Part shown: positions 27,062 through 36,433 of the stretch, piece by piece
Position numbering within the stretch: position 1 is the stretch's first letter
Layout: every line of letters starts with the position of its first letter
Assembly (NCBI GenBank): GCA_008682415.1
Contig: VANK01000001.1
Location: 1,240,001-1,304,000 of the forward strand
DNA: 64,000 nt
Direction: 5' to 3'
DNA from: Acidobacteria bacterium AB60
Lineage (GTDB): Bacteria; Acidobacteriota; Terriglobia; Terriglobales; Acidobacteriaceae
Made by a program: the position numbers and the translations under genes
The notes under the pieces: generated by a model
The model's input: the letters and a program-made list of their open reading frames with translations, nothing else
Database searches by the model: none
Told to the model about the DNA's origin: nothing

Positions 27062-27118
27062 GCATTTTGGCCTGTATCTTTGCTCCGATTAACTGCGACA
27101 GCTCGGCTCGAAACAAGT

Positions 27119-28018
27119 TCATCCGGCATGAGATCTTTTGAAGTGAGCCAGAGTCAGGCTCCGGAGCGCGCGGAGGGGCGCGGACTGGTCGGTGGCACGC
27201 CACGCCATGCATAACTCGATTGCGGGCGGCGAAGGGATCATTGCACGCCACGTGACCTGGGCACGATAACGGCGAAAGTTCCCAGGGAGAATGGCGATTC
27301 CGATTCCCGCGGCTACGAAATCGAGAATCATCTGTGCTCGATCACATTGCTTGACGATGCTCGGTTCAATGCCAGCGGATCGCAACGTGCGAAGCAACAT
27401 ATCGCGAGTTGCAGGCGCTGACGAGCGGGTGAACATAATGAAGGATTCCTTTGACAACTCCGACGCCCGCACCCTACTTTCCCTGACGAAGCGATGATCC
27501 GAGGGGACAGCAAGCTGGAGGGGAACATCCGAGATGATGGCGAAGGCAAGTTCGTTTATGGACTGCACTTCTTCTTTCGCTACGAACCCCAAATCAATCT
27601 CGTGGTTTAGAAGGGCGTCGATCTGAGATCGAGGGACCAACTCGAAGAGATCGACCTCAACCAGTGGGAACCTCGGTCGAAACGCACGCATCACCTGAGG
27701 CAGAAACGTGCCGCCGAGGGGGCTGAGAAAGCCGACCTTCACCGATCCTGCTCCGCCCTGAGCGGTCGCCCGGGCGATGCGAGCGGCTCGTTGCGCATGC
27801 AGGAGTATATTTTTCGCCTCTTTGAAGAAGTATTGGCCCGCGGCAGTCAATTTTAGTTTCTTTGCCTTGCGGTCAAACAGCAGCGCACCCACGGCGGCTT
27901 CAAGGTCGCGGATTTGCCTGCTGAGCGGCGGCTGCGAGAGCTTGAGCCGGGCGGCGGCCCGAGTCATGTTCAGTTCTTCTGCGACGGTGACAAAGTACCG
28001 CAAGTGACGAAGTTCCAT
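27119..28018 (-). CDS. LysR-family transcriptional regulator, divergent from an FAD monooxygenase
   Basis: The 299-residue product has the LysR N-terminal helix-turn-helix (MELRHLRYFVTVAEELNMTRAAARL, SQPPLSRQIRDLE). It also has the co-inducer-binding domain, including VAAGIGIAILPGN near the C terminus. The start at 28018 is normal for the family. It is transcribed away from the FAD-dependent monooxygenase gene with 217 bases between them, the classical LysR regulator/target layout. Phased GGTAT repeats in that gap are candidate binding sites. The inducer is probably an aromatic or similar substrate of the monooxygenase, which is inference. Confidence 0.9.
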   Translation of the reverse strand: MELRHLRYFVTVAEELNMTRAAARLKLSQPPLSRQIRDLEAAVGALLFDRKAKKLKLTAAGQYFFKEAKNILLHAQRAARIARATAQGGAGSVKVGFLSPLGGTFLPQVMRAFRPRFPLVEVDLFELVPRSQIDALLNHEIDLGFVAKEEVQSINELAFAIISDVPLQLAVPSDHRFVRESRVRASELSKESFIMFTRSSAPATRDMLLRTLRSAGIEPSIVKQCDRAQMILDFVAAGIGIAILPGNFRRYRAQVTWRAMIPSPPAIELCMAWRATDQSAPLRALRSLTLAHFKRSHAG

Positions 28019-28085
28019 GGTGAGAGTAGGCTAATGCATTTGCGCTCCGCCTTCTTAACATAGCGGAAGCGTTGGAGTGGTTTCG

Positions 28086-28122
28086 ATACCTTTTGGGTAT
28101 GGTTGCGGTATCCAGCAGGTAT
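28086..28122. promoter_or_regulatory. phased GGTAT repeats, candidate LysR binding region
   Basis: GGTAT occurs at 28096-28100, 28107-28111 and 28118-28122, exactly 11 bases apart. The inverted ATACC at 28086-28090 faces the first copy. The spacing places all copies on one helix face between the divergent regulator and monooxygenase genes, as expected for a LysR tetramer site. Confidence 0.45.
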
Positions 28123-28235
28123 TTGGAAGAGGTTCTCAGAGAGCGTAGTCTGCAGGTAGGCGTGATGGCCCGCACCGAGATGGAGTGGATGTTTCCGCAG
28201 TCCGATGCGGAGCAGCACATTGCGTAAGAGGGATC

Positions 28236-29720
28236 ATGGCGGCAACGAACCCTGGAGGGCATGGAACAACCGACACCGATGTATTAATCGTGGGAGCTGG
28301 TCCGGTGGGACTGTTTCTTGCGAATGAATGTGCGCGCCGCGGCATGAGATATCGGGTGATCGAAATGCGCGCGGGCCAATCAGAATACTCAAAAGCGCTG
28401 GCGATCTTCCCACGCACGCTCGAGGTGTTCAACATGTCCGGCCTCGTTCAGCCGTTTTTGAGAATAGGCAATCGTGTTGACTCGGTCGCCTTCATGACGC
28501 GGGAGGAAACGCTGGCGCGGATGGCATTCGAGCCTGAGGGAACGCCGTACCCCTTTGTGGCAATGGTGCCCCAGGACGTAACGGAGAAGATCCTCGTTGC
28601 CGAGTTGCGCCGCAGGGGCGGTGAAGTCGAATACGAGACGACGTTCATCTCCGCCGCGGAACACGATGGGTACGTCAGCGCCACTCTCGAGAGAAGGGGC
28701 GAGCGGGTTCAAGTTACGGCGAAGTTCCTGGTTGGCTGCGATGGGGCACACAGCGCCGTTCGGCATCTGCTACATCTGCCGTTCGAGGGCGGCCAGTACG
28801 ACGGGGCTTTCATGCTGGCCGACGTGGATACCAATGAAGTTCTCCCGGCAAATGAGCTGCATCTTTGTCCAAGCGAGTTTGGACCGCTGGCGATTTTCCC
28901 GATGAGCGCAACTCGGCGGAGGTTAGTGGCCACCGTGGATGTGATGGGAGACGGTGCTCCCTCCCTTGAGCTTGTCCGGGAAGTCGTGGCCCAACGAGCT
29001 CCGGCGGGATTCGAGGCTCAAGGACTTCACTGGAGTAGCTACTTCCGCATCCACCACCGGCATGTGGGGCGTATGCACGTGGGTCGCATCTTCATTGCCG
29101 GAGACGCGGCGCACATTCACAGTCCCTTTGGGGGCCAGGGAATGAATACCGGCCTCCAGGATGTGTGGAATCTCTGCTGGAAGTTGCAGCTGGCTGTGAG
29201 CGGCCGCGGCAGTCAGGAGCTTTTGGAGAGCTATTCAGCGGAGCGCTGTCCCGTCATCAAGGGAGTGATCGAAACTACGCATCGTATCACCCAGGCCATG
29301 GGAACCAAGAGCAGCCTGGCGCAGGCAATCAGGCGAACCGTCATTCCTCTTCTCTCGCACGTAAGCGCTTTTGAGAGAGGTTTTGTGGAGAACCTCTCGG
29401 AGTTGGGCATCGCCTATAGCGGAAGTCCTATCGTGGAGGGAGGCGGGGCGCGATTTTGGGATGATTCTCTAGGAGGCGGGCAGAATATCAAGGATCGATT
29501 TCTGCTGTTTGTGCCTCTTGACGCGAACGACTCAATCCGGAAGAGGGCCGCTGCATTCCGTGATTCGTTTCCCGACCTCCTGGAACTGCGATATGCGCGA
29601 ACGGTCCATCTCACCCTCGTCCGGCCCGACGGTTATACGGCCTGCGGCGGCAAGGCGAGCGATTCGGCACGCGTTTTGGAATCGATGTATCAACTGATGA
29701 CCCGTCAGGCTCGAAGCTGA
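28236..29720 (+). CDS. FAD-dependent aromatic-type monooxygenase (class A flavoprotein hydroxylase)
   Basis: The ATG at 28236, with AGAGGG just upstream, is preferred over the longer frame from 28185. The 494-residue product has the FAD-binding GAGPVGLFLANE motif, the DG motif in VGCDGAHSAVR, and the GD motif in IFIAGDAAHIHSPFGGQGMN. The C terminus contains a thioredoxin-like segment (FLLFVPLDANDS to TLVRPDGYTACGG), as in phenol 2-monooxygenase/PheA-TfdB relatives. It uses NAD(P)H and O2 to hydroxylate a substrate that cannot be named from sequence. The divergent LysR regulator probably controls it. Confidence 0.85.
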   Translation: MAATNPGGHGTTDTDVLIVGAGPVGLFLANECARRGMRYRVIEMRAGQSEYSKALAIFPRTLEVFNMSGLVQPFLRIGNRVDSVAFMTREETLARMAFEPEGTPYPFVAMVPQDVTEKILVAELRRRGGEVEYETTFISAAEHDGYVSATLERRGERVQVTAKFLVGCDGAHSAVRHLLHLPFEGGQYDGAFMLADVDTNEVLPANELHLCPSEFGPLAIFPMSATRRRLVATVDVMGDGAPSLELVREVVAQRAPAGFEAQGLHWSSYFRIHHRHVGRMHVGRIFIAGDAAHIHSPFGGQGMNTGLQDVWNLCWKLQLAVSGRGSQELLESYSAERCPVIKGVIETTHRITQAMGTKSSLAQAIRRTVIPLLSHVSAFERGFVENLSELGIAYSGSPIVEGGGARFWDDSLGGGQNIKDRFLLFVPLDANDSIRKRAAAFRDSFPDLLELRYARTVHLTLVRPDGYTACGGKASDSARVLESMYQLMTRQARS

Positions 29721-29817
29721 ACCATCAAGCCTTTCACGCGGAGCCCGATCTATCTCAGCCGGACCCGTGCCATACGCCCGGCCTGTTCTGGTACCTTGCC
29801 TTAACAGGGAGGGTATC

Positions 29818-31194
29818 TTGAGCAGGACCTTCGACTCCATCGTTATTGGCTCAGGGCAGGCCGGCCCTTTTCTGGCTGCCCGCCTGGCCGGCGCAGGGCA
29901 ATCCGTAGCGCTAATCGAACGTAAGGTGCTGGGCGGAACATGCGTCAATACCGGTTGCACCCCCACCAAAGCAATGGTGGCAAGCGCCAAGGTGGCGCAC
30001 ATGGCCCGGAAAGCTGCAGATTTCGGAGTCCATCTTCCTGGCGAGTTGCAAGTTTCTCTTGCCGATATAAAGTCGCGGGCAGAGAAGATTGTCCAAGACT
30101 CCCGGGACAGTGTAATGAAGCTGCTAACCAAAGCGGGGTGCACCCTCATCTTTGGGCAAGCGCGATTCGTCTCCACACACGAGGTCCAAGTCGGAGAGGA
30201 AATCTTTCGCGGAGACCGGATCTTCATCAATGTGGGAGGGCGAGCGGCGACTCCAAAGCTGCCAGGACTGGAGGGGATAAGCTATTTGACCAACTCTTCC
30301 CTTCTCCAATTGTCAGAGCTTCCGCAGCACCTGGTTGTCGTGGGCGGTGGCGCCGTGGGGGTGGAGTTCGCGCAGATGTTCCGTCGCTTCGGCAGCGAGG
30401 TGACCCTGGTGGAGATGAAGCCTCGCCTGATGCAGCACGAGGACGGGTCGGCTTCGGAGTTGGTGGCCCAACTGCTTCAGCAGGAGGGGGTCCGACTTCG
30501 TCTGAACGCGAAGTGTCTGTCCTTTTCCAAGCGCGCGGACGAGATCGCTGTGCATGTTGATTGCAACGACGGGGACGAAGTCGTTCGCGGTTCTCATGTA
30601 CTGCTGGCGATGGGTCGAGTTCCGAATACGGACGACCTGGGGCTCCCAGCGGCAGGGATAGACGCCGATCCCTCCGGCTACATCCCGGTGGACGAACAGT
30701 TGCGCACAAGCGTACCTCATATCTGGGCGTTGGGCGATTGCAACGGGCGGGGCGGATTCACTCATACGGCCTACAATGACTTTGAGATTGTCGCCGGGAA
30801 TCTTCTGGAAGGTGGAGAGCGGCGGGTAACCGATCGAATTGCTGCACGCGCGACCTACACTGATCCTCCGCTGGCGCAGGTTGGGATGACGGAGGAAGAA
30901 GCGCGCGCAACCGGAAGAGACCTTCTGATTGCGACTCGTCCGATGTCGTCAGTGTCCCGAGCTATCGAAAAGGGTGAAACGTTCGGTCTGATGAAAGCGA
31001 TTGTCGATGCGCGGACCAAACTTATCCTGGGCGCAATGATTTTTGGCGTCGGGGGAGATGAGGCGATTCATTCCGTTCTTGATATCATGTACGCAGAAAA
31101 GCCTTACACCACGATCACCCACGCGGTTCACATTCATCCCACGGTAGCGGAGCTGATTCCGACGCTGCTCGGTTCACTTCAGCCCGCGAACTGA
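29818..31194 (+). CDS. pyridine nucleotide-disulfide oxidoreductase (mercuric reductase/dihydrolipoamide dehydrogenase family)
   Basis: The TTG at 29818 is chosen because AGGGAGGG lies just upstream and the protein then begins MSRTFDSIVIGSGQAG. The 458-residue product has the FAD motif GSGQAGPFLA, the redox disulfide GGTCVNTGCTPTKAM, the NAD(P)-binding VVVGGGAVGVEFAQMF, and the C-terminal interface His-Glu pair in HIHPTVAEL. It lacks an N-terminal heavy-metal domain and the C-terminal Cys-Cys of true MerA, so mercuric reduction is unlikely to be its main role. It starts about 100 bases after the monooxygenase and may belong to its operon. Confidence 0.85.
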   Translation: MSRTFDSIVIGSGQAGPFLAARLAGAGQSVALIERKVLGGTCVNTGCTPTKAMVASAKVAHMARKAADFGVHLPGELQVSLADIKSRAEKIVQDSRDSVMKLLTKAGCTLIFGQARFVSTHEVQVGEEIFRGDRIFINVGGRAATPKLPGLEGISYLTNSSLLQLSELPQHLVVVGGGAVGVEFAQMFRRFGSEVTLVEMKPRLMQHEDGSASELVAQLLQQEGVRLRLNAKCLSFSKRADEIAVHVDCNDGDEVVRGSHVLLAMGRVPNTDDLGLPAAGIDADPSGYIPVDEQLRTSVPHIWALGDCNGRGGFTHTAYNDFEIVAGNLLEGGERRVTDRIAARATYTDPPLAQVGMTEEEARATGRDLLIATRPMSSVSRAIEKGETFGLMKAIVDARTKLILGAMIFGVGGDEAIHSVLDIMYAEKPYTTITHAVHIHPTVAELIPTLLGSLQPAN

Positions 31195-31248
31195 TTTCGC
31201 GGCATCTGCTCTTTATCCGGCGCTCTTGGCGCCCGCTACGCAGCGATT

Positions 31249-32976
31249 TCATCGGGTGGCCGCGAGGAGCCGGAGCAATTCCTTCAGCGGCGTGCAGTTC
31301 AGCACATCGTTTTTGCTGAGAGACGCCCGCCGCGCCTGCTCGATGCCGTATTGGATCGTGGCATATTCGGCCGTGCTGTGCGAGTCGGTCGAAATCGCAA
31401 TCTTAATTCCCGCCTCGCGGACGATTCTCACGATCTCCGCCGAGATGTCAAGGCGGTCCGGGCTGGAGTTCAGCTCGAAGAAGCAGCCTCTCTCCCTGGC
31501 GTGCTCGATCACTCGCTCAAAATCCAGTTCGTAGCCGGGCCGCTTCAAGAGCAGGCGTCCGGTGGCGTGGCCGAGAATCGTGAAATAAGGATTGTCCATT
31601 GCACGCAAAACGCGATTCGTCTGCTGCTCCCGGCTTAAAGAAAACCGTGAGTGAATAGAGCAGACCGTCATATCCAATTCTCGTAAGATCACGTCGGGAA
31701 GATCCAACGAGCCGTCCGCCAGGATGTCCACCTCTGCGGACTTAAGCACCCGAAAGGAGGACAACTCGGCATTGAGCCTGTCGATCGCCCGCAACTGTAC
31801 CCGAAGATCCTCAAGGGACTGGCCATTCGCTATCTTGAGGCTGGGGGAGTGGTCGGTGATGGCGAGATACTCGTAGCCCAGTCTCTGGGCGGCGCTGGCC
31901 ATCTCCAGCAACGAGTCGGCTCCATCACTTGCTGTTGTATGAGCGTGGAGGTCGCCGCGAACTTCTTGCTGCGTCACCAATTCAGGTATGGCTGCCTTGC
32001 GCGATCGGCTCACCTCATCGAGCCCTTCGCGAAGTTCTGGAGGAATATATTGCAGCCGGAATCGTTTGTAGAAGGCCTCTTCGCTCGCGAAGGAGCTCTC
32101 GGCGTCCAAGCCTTTCAGGCTACCCGAGATGCGGGTCAGCTTACGTAGGTGCGCACGGGATCCGGTTGTCCGAATGAGCGCTATACCCCAGTTCCTCTTG
32201 GTGGCGCACTCGAGGCACAGAAATGGCCCGGAGGCCAGCGCATACCTGGCAGTGATCGACGATGATTCCAGAAGAGGCGTGCGGCCCCCGTACCGTTTCA
32301 CCGTCTCGACGACCTTGGGGAAGTCGCGAGCCTGTACCAGGAAATCGAGGCTTTCTATGGTTTCCACCCGCCGGCGATAGGCGCCGACGGCTTCTACTCG
32401 TTCGACCCCGGCTCGAGTCAGAAGAAAGTTCTCGATCGACTTCCGAAGCTGGTGCGCGTGATAAAGCAGGATGGACTGTGTCTCGACCAGACCGAAGCGA
32501 ACGTGCTGCGCCATCCGCTGGCCAAACGTTTGCTGGATCTCGCCGCTTTCAAGGGAAGAACGCAGCGCTTGCACGTCGGAGATGCCGAGCTTCTTGTAGA
32601 TCCGCAGCACGCGTACGGGATCGAGCCGCGGGTAGGTGCTGAGTTCCGCCAACTCGGGGCTGACCTGTGAACGCAGCCTCTCCAGGGTCTTCAACGTACC
32701 GGTCTCGACAATTTCACGGACAGCGGCACTGATCCCTTCGCCGATGCCGGCGTAGCCGCGCAGTTCGGCGCCGCTCCGAACCAGGTCGTCAATGCTCTCT
32801 CCCAGCCCGCGAATCAGTCCGGCCGCGCGCCGGTACGCGCGCACCTTGTAGGGATTCGCCTTTTCCAGTGTGAGCAACTGGGCAAGAGAGGCGAGGCAGT
32901 CGGCGATTTCAGCATTACTGAGGACGCGAAGCTCCGCGTTTTGCGCCACGACTGATTGGATGCGTCCATCGGTCAA
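31249..32976 (-). CDS. polX: PolX-family protein with intact PHP domain and degenerate polymerase active site
   Basis: The frame starts at TTG 32976 and gives 575 residues, the usual PolX length. There is an N-terminal helix-hairpin-helix region (GYAGIGEGIS, about residues 74-83). The X-family polymerase core follows (about 100-310). The C-terminal PHP phosphoesterase domain (about 340-575) has DLHAHTTASDG, LAITDHSP, SAEVDIL, SIHSRF and STDSHST, all consistent with metal binding. In the polymerase core the expected Asp-x-Asp reads E-S-L-D-F near 208-212, and the usual third-Asp segment (V-D-L-R) reads C-L-E-C near 254. So two of three catalytic aspartates appear lost. DNA 3'-5' exonuclease or AP-endonuclease-like activity of PHP is more likely than synthesis. 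Confidence 0.85.
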   Translation of the reverse strand: MTDGRIQSVVAQNAELRVLSNAEIADCLASLAQLLTLEKANPYKVRAYRRAAGLIRGLGESIDDLVRSGAELRGYAGIGEGISAAVREIVETGTLKTLERLRSQVSPELAELSTYPRLDPVRVLRIYKKLGISDVQALRSSLESGEIQQTFGQRMAQHVRFGLVETQSILLYHAHQLRKSIENFLLTRAGVERVEAVGAYRRRVETIESLDFLVQARDFPKVVETVKRYGGRTPLLESSSITARYALASGPFLCLECATKRNWGIALIRTTGSRAHLRKLTRISGSLKGLDAESSFASEEAFYKRFRLQYIPPELREGLDEVSRSRKAAIPELVTQQEVRGDLHAHTTASDGADSLLEMASAAQRLGYEYLAITDHSPSLKIANGQSLEDLRVQLRAIDRLNAELSSFRVLKSAEVDILADGSLDLPDVILRELDMTVCSIHSRFSLSREQQTNRVLRAMDNPYFTILGHATGRLLLKRPGYELDFERVIEHARERGCFFELNSSPDRLDISAEIVRIVREAGIKIAISTDSHSTAEYATIQYGIEQARRASLSKNDVLNCTPLKELLRLLAATR

Positions 32977-33081
32977 GGCCGTATGTGTCCTTGTCGCGAT
33001 TGAAAATGGGGCGGGCCGAGAGCTGGAAGAACCTAGAAAATTCGAGATCCGGATCGCCCCGCTTGCATCCAGGCAGCGCGC

Positions 33082-35061
33082 ATGAAATCATCGCCCCGTC
33101 CAGTTATGTGCCTGCGTGCGCTCGCTCTCTTCACCATTTCCGTTCTGACGATACCGACCGCCTTGGCGCAGGCCATCGATTTCGGTGCAGGCCGCGAACC
33201 CGTGGTTCTGCTTACGGGTCCGTGGCGGTTCAACGCGGGAGACGACCCGGGGTGGGCGGCTGCGGATTTCGACGACTCGCGATGGTCGCTCCTTGCGGCT
33301 GGCCAATCCTGGTCCGAGCAGGGCTATAGCGGGTATGGGGGGGTCGGCTGGTACCGCCTGCGAGTGGATCTGCCTCCGAACCCAACAGCTCTTGCCCTGT
33401 ACTTGCCCTATGTTGACAGCAGCTGCCAAGTCTTTGCGAATGGGCGGCTCATCGGCAGCATAGGTTCGCTGCCTCCAGCGCCGCGCTTCATCATCCAGTA
33501 CAACTCGCTTTTCTCGATACCACCGGGGGACATACCCGTGGGGCGGCCGCTGGAACTTGCAATTCGGGTCTGGCTCAACCCAGCGTTCGCGGGCTCGGCT
33601 GCCGGAGGGCTCGTGACACTTCCCCAGCTGGGAGACGCGGCCTTCCTCGACAACTGGCGCAAGCTCCAGATTCATGACCGGTTCTGGCGCTCTGCCGCCC
33701 GAGAGGCCGATGTAGGAATAAATCTCTTTACCGCACTCGCCGGCATCGGGCTCTTCCTCCTTCGCCGGCGGGAGCGGGAGTACCTTTGGTGGGGTATCAG
33801 CCAGTTATTTTGGGCTGCCTTCGCCGGGATTAGCCTGTACGCGAGCTTTTACCCCACGCACTATACAACAGCCATCATCGCCTCGGAAGTGGTGGATTTC
33901 CTCGCCTACTTTCTCCAGTTTGTCTTCTACATCGTATTTCTGCATCAGCGGCCTACCGGGCTGTTCTGGACCGCGGCGCTGGCGACCCTCGGCGCGCGTA
34001 TGGTCGATCTCGGGCTAAATTTTGGCCTGCTAAGGACCAACGGGGGGCCTCCATTGAGTTCGATGCTCAGCGTTTTGGCGCAGGGCTGCGTTGTCGGCAT
34101 CCTCGTAATTGGCGAGCATCGCCGGGAGCGCGACGTTGCCTTTCTCCTGATCCCGAACTCAGTGATGCTTGCTTGCGACGCGTTGCAGACACTCGCGTCG
34201 CTCCCTCAGCTTTATGCGCAGCCCTGGGCTGGGTGGATGCGCGGGTTCCTCTCGCGACTCGTGACCTGGCCGTTTTCGCTGAGCGCATTTCAACTCGTCG
34301 GCGATCTGGAGATGCTTGCGGTTCTGGTGATTCTGGTTCGCCGCTACGCCCGATCGCGCCAGGATGAAGAGCGCCTCGAATCCGAGTTGGAAGCCGCGCG
34401 CGCCGTGCAAAAGGTGCTGATCCCCAACGAGATCCCGGCGATACCCGGATTCTCTGTGGAAACGGTCTATCAGCCGGCCGCTCAAGTGGGCGGCGATTTC
34501 TTCCAGATTATTCCACTCCCGGCGGGTGGAGCGCTCATCGCCATTGGCGATGTCAGCGGCAAGGGTATGCCGGCAGCCATGACGGTCTCGCTGCTTGTGG
34601 GCACCCTGCGCACGCTGGCGCACTATACGCACTCCCCGGGCGAAATCCTTACGTCGATGAATCGCCGAATGCTCGCACGGAGCCAGGGCGGTTTCACCAC
34701 CTGCCTGGTGCTTCGCCTGGACAACGACAGAACGCTCACCCTGGCAAATGCAGGGCACATCGCGCCCTACCTGGATGGCCGGGAGATTGAAATCGAGAAC
34801 GGGCTGCCTTTGGGGCTGGCGGAATCGGGTGAGTATCGCGAGACAATGCTTGCCCTCCAGGATCAGAACCAGCTCACCCTTCTTACCGATGGCGTAGTTG
34901 AGGCACGCAGACCCGGTGGCGAGCTTCTCGGCTTTGAACGCACCCGCGCCCTGTCCACGCAGCGGGCCCGCGAGGTGGCGCAAGCAGCGCAGTCGTTCGG
35001 ACAGGAAGACGACATCACTGTGCTCACGCTTTCTGTCGCCTCGGCCCCGATACCTGCCTAG
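33082..35061 (+). CDS. seven-transmembrane receptor with periplasmic jelly roll and SpoIIE/PP2C phosphatase output
   Basis: The 659-residue product has a signal peptide (to about residue 30). A periplasmic beta-sandwich (about 40-190; GPWRFNAGDDPGWAAADFDDSRW is the region, with WYRLRVDLPP) resembles the glycoside-hydrolase jelly-roll module found in 7TMR-DISM receptors. About seven membrane helices (220-430) and a short coiled coil (EERLESELEAARAVQKVLIP) follow. The C-terminal SpoIIE phosphatase (460-655) has GGDFFQI, IGDVSGKGMPAAM, LTDGVVEAR and EDDITVLTL, so its metal-binding aspartates are intact. It probably dephosphorylates an anti-sigma-factor antagonist in response to a periplasmic signal. 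No such partner is adjacent. Confidence 0.85.
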   Translation: MKSSPRPVMCLRALALFTISVLTIPTALAQAIDFGAGREPVVLLTGPWRFNAGDDPGWAAADFDDSRWSLLAAGQSWSEQGYSGYGGVGWYRLRVDLPPNPTALALYLPYVDSSCQVFANGRLIGSIGSLPPAPRFIIQYNSLFSIPPGDIPVGRPLELAIRVWLNPAFAGSAAGGLVTLPQLGDAAFLDNWRKLQIHDRFWRSAAREADVGINLFTALAGIGLFLLRRREREYLWWGISQLFWAAFAGISLYASFYPTHYTTAIIASEVVDFLAYFLQFVFYIVFLHQRPTGLFWTAALATLGARMVDLGLNFGLLRTNGGPPLSSMLSVLAQGCVVGILVIGEHRRERDVAFLLIPNSVMLACDALQTLASLPQLYAQPWAGWMRGFLSRLVTWPFSLSAFQLVGDLEMLAVLVILVRRYARSRQDEERLESELEAARAVQKVLIPNEIPAIPGFSVETVYQPAAQVGGDFFQIIPLPAGGALIAIGDVSGKGMPAAMTVSLLVGTLRTLAHYTHSPGEILTSMNRRMLARSQGGFTTCLVLRLDNDRTLTLANAGHIAPYLDGREIEIENGLPLGLAESGEYRETMLALQDQNQLTLLTDGVVEARRPGGELLGFERTRALSTQRAREVAQAAQSFGQEDDITVLTLSVASAPIPA

Positions 35062-35365
35062 CCCACAGGTCTCCAGGGCGGTGCGATTCTATCGCCCGAG
35101 AGGATCAGGGCGTCTCCAAACAAGGTTTACGAAGGTGGCACTCCGAGGGGCTGAAGGTGGCCCTCTCTCGTTGAGACACCGGATCCCGTCCAAGGACAAT
35201 TTTCGCTTTCCGTACAGCGTGTGCGAGTGCCCGGGAAAAGGCGCGGCGAATGCCATCCGGCGTGCTCTGAGCTCACTGGCCTGCACGCAATGCAAGAATC
35301 AAGAAGCATAGTTTACTCATGCACGGGTTGCTCTCAAGGTCCGGTCCGATGGGGAGGAGAATTGA
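35062..35365. other. intergenic stretch without a recognisable gene
   Basis: Short frames on both strands here have no family character. A GGGGAGGAG ribosome binding site lies at the right end for the downstream LysR gene. I see no terminator with a T-run and no tRNA. Confidence 0.5.
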
Positions 35366-36285
35366 GTGCGTTTTCTTGCTGATTTGGCATTATTCGTCGA
35401 AGTCGCCAATACGCGCAATTTCGGAAAAGCCGCCGCGGCACTGGGAATGCCGCTATCGACGCTCTCGCGGCGGATCAGCGCCCTGGAACGCGAATTGGGT
35501 TTTCAGCTCATCCACCGCTCTTCGCGGACATTCAGCCTGACCGACGCAGGAAGGACCTGCTACGAGCAATCCAAGTCGCTGGTTGCCGAAGCAAAGCGCA
35601 TCCAGGAGGGCGTGGCGGGCATGGCCTCCAAGACATCAGGGCACATCCGCGTGGGGGTGCCGTTCGATCTCGCTCAGACCATTTTCGTTCCACTCTTCGC
35701 GCGATCCATCCTGGCGAACCCGGGATCTTCGATTGAGGTTGTTTCGATCAGCGGCCATCCGAATCTGCTCACCGAGAGCCTGGATCTGGCGATCTGGGTA
35801 GGACACCAATTACGCCTGCCCGACTCCTCGTTTTGGTCTCGCCGGATCGGAACCTTTGAGCGTCGCCTGTTCGCCTCGAAGGAATTTCTGGCCAGTCATA
35901 GAACGATTCAAGAACCACAGCAGCTGGCCGAGCAGCCGTGCATTTGCCTGGTGCATGGCGAGCCGCTGAGCCAGTGGGAGCTGCATCGCGGCAGGGAACA
36001 CAGATCGGTCAAGGTGGACGGATCCGCCACGCGAACTCCGTCGGAATGCTCGCAAGATTCGCAAGGGAAGGAATGGGCATCGCCCTGCTACCGGATTTTC
36101 TTGCTGCGCATCCAGGATTCGGGGCGGGGCTGACTCGGGTTCTTCCCGATTGGGAGGCGACGCCCGCGCATCTATTTGCCGTTACGCCCTCTGAATTGCA
36201 GCCCGAGCGCATTCGCAAGCTGGTGTCTTTCATGAAAGAAAACTTCCGTGTGGCGTTGAGCGAGGCAACCGAGACCAAGCACTAG
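35366..36285 (+). pseudogene. LysR-family regulator disrupted by a one-base frameshift near its C terminus
   Basis: The GTG at 35366 has AGGAG 5 bases upstream. The first 220 residues are a normal LysR protein (FGKAAAALGMPLSTLSRRISALERELG; HIRVGVPFDLAQ; DLAIWVGHQL). After VKVDGSATR the frame continues as unrelated residues to 36133. The neighbouring frame carries the missing part: ANSVGMLARFAREGMGIALLP and the rest, to the TAG at 36285. Insertion of one base between about 36018 and 36036 would restore a 921-base gene (306 residues), a typical LysR length. This is either a recent pseudogene or a sequencing error. It would be the natural regulator of the NmrA/quinone-reductase/SDR genes downstream. 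Confidence 0.8.
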
Positions 36286-36433
36286 CACGGGCACGACCAG
36301 GAGCCATCGCAGGTTACCGGCCTCCGTTCCACAAATGAAATGCTGCTTTCCATCAAAGGTTGATTCGCGCCACTAGACCGGGGCGTCTCTTGTGTCGTAC
36401 CGGCCGCGATTCGGCGGCACAAGGGAGACGCAA

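Noticed and set aside
29818-31194. Mercuric reductase (merA)
   Set aside because: No N-terminal metal-binding domain, no C-terminal Cys pair, and no other mer gene nearby.
31219-31233. Terminator between the flavoprotein reductase and polX
   Set aside because: GGCGC-TCTTG-GCGCC is a short hairpin without a T-run on either side.
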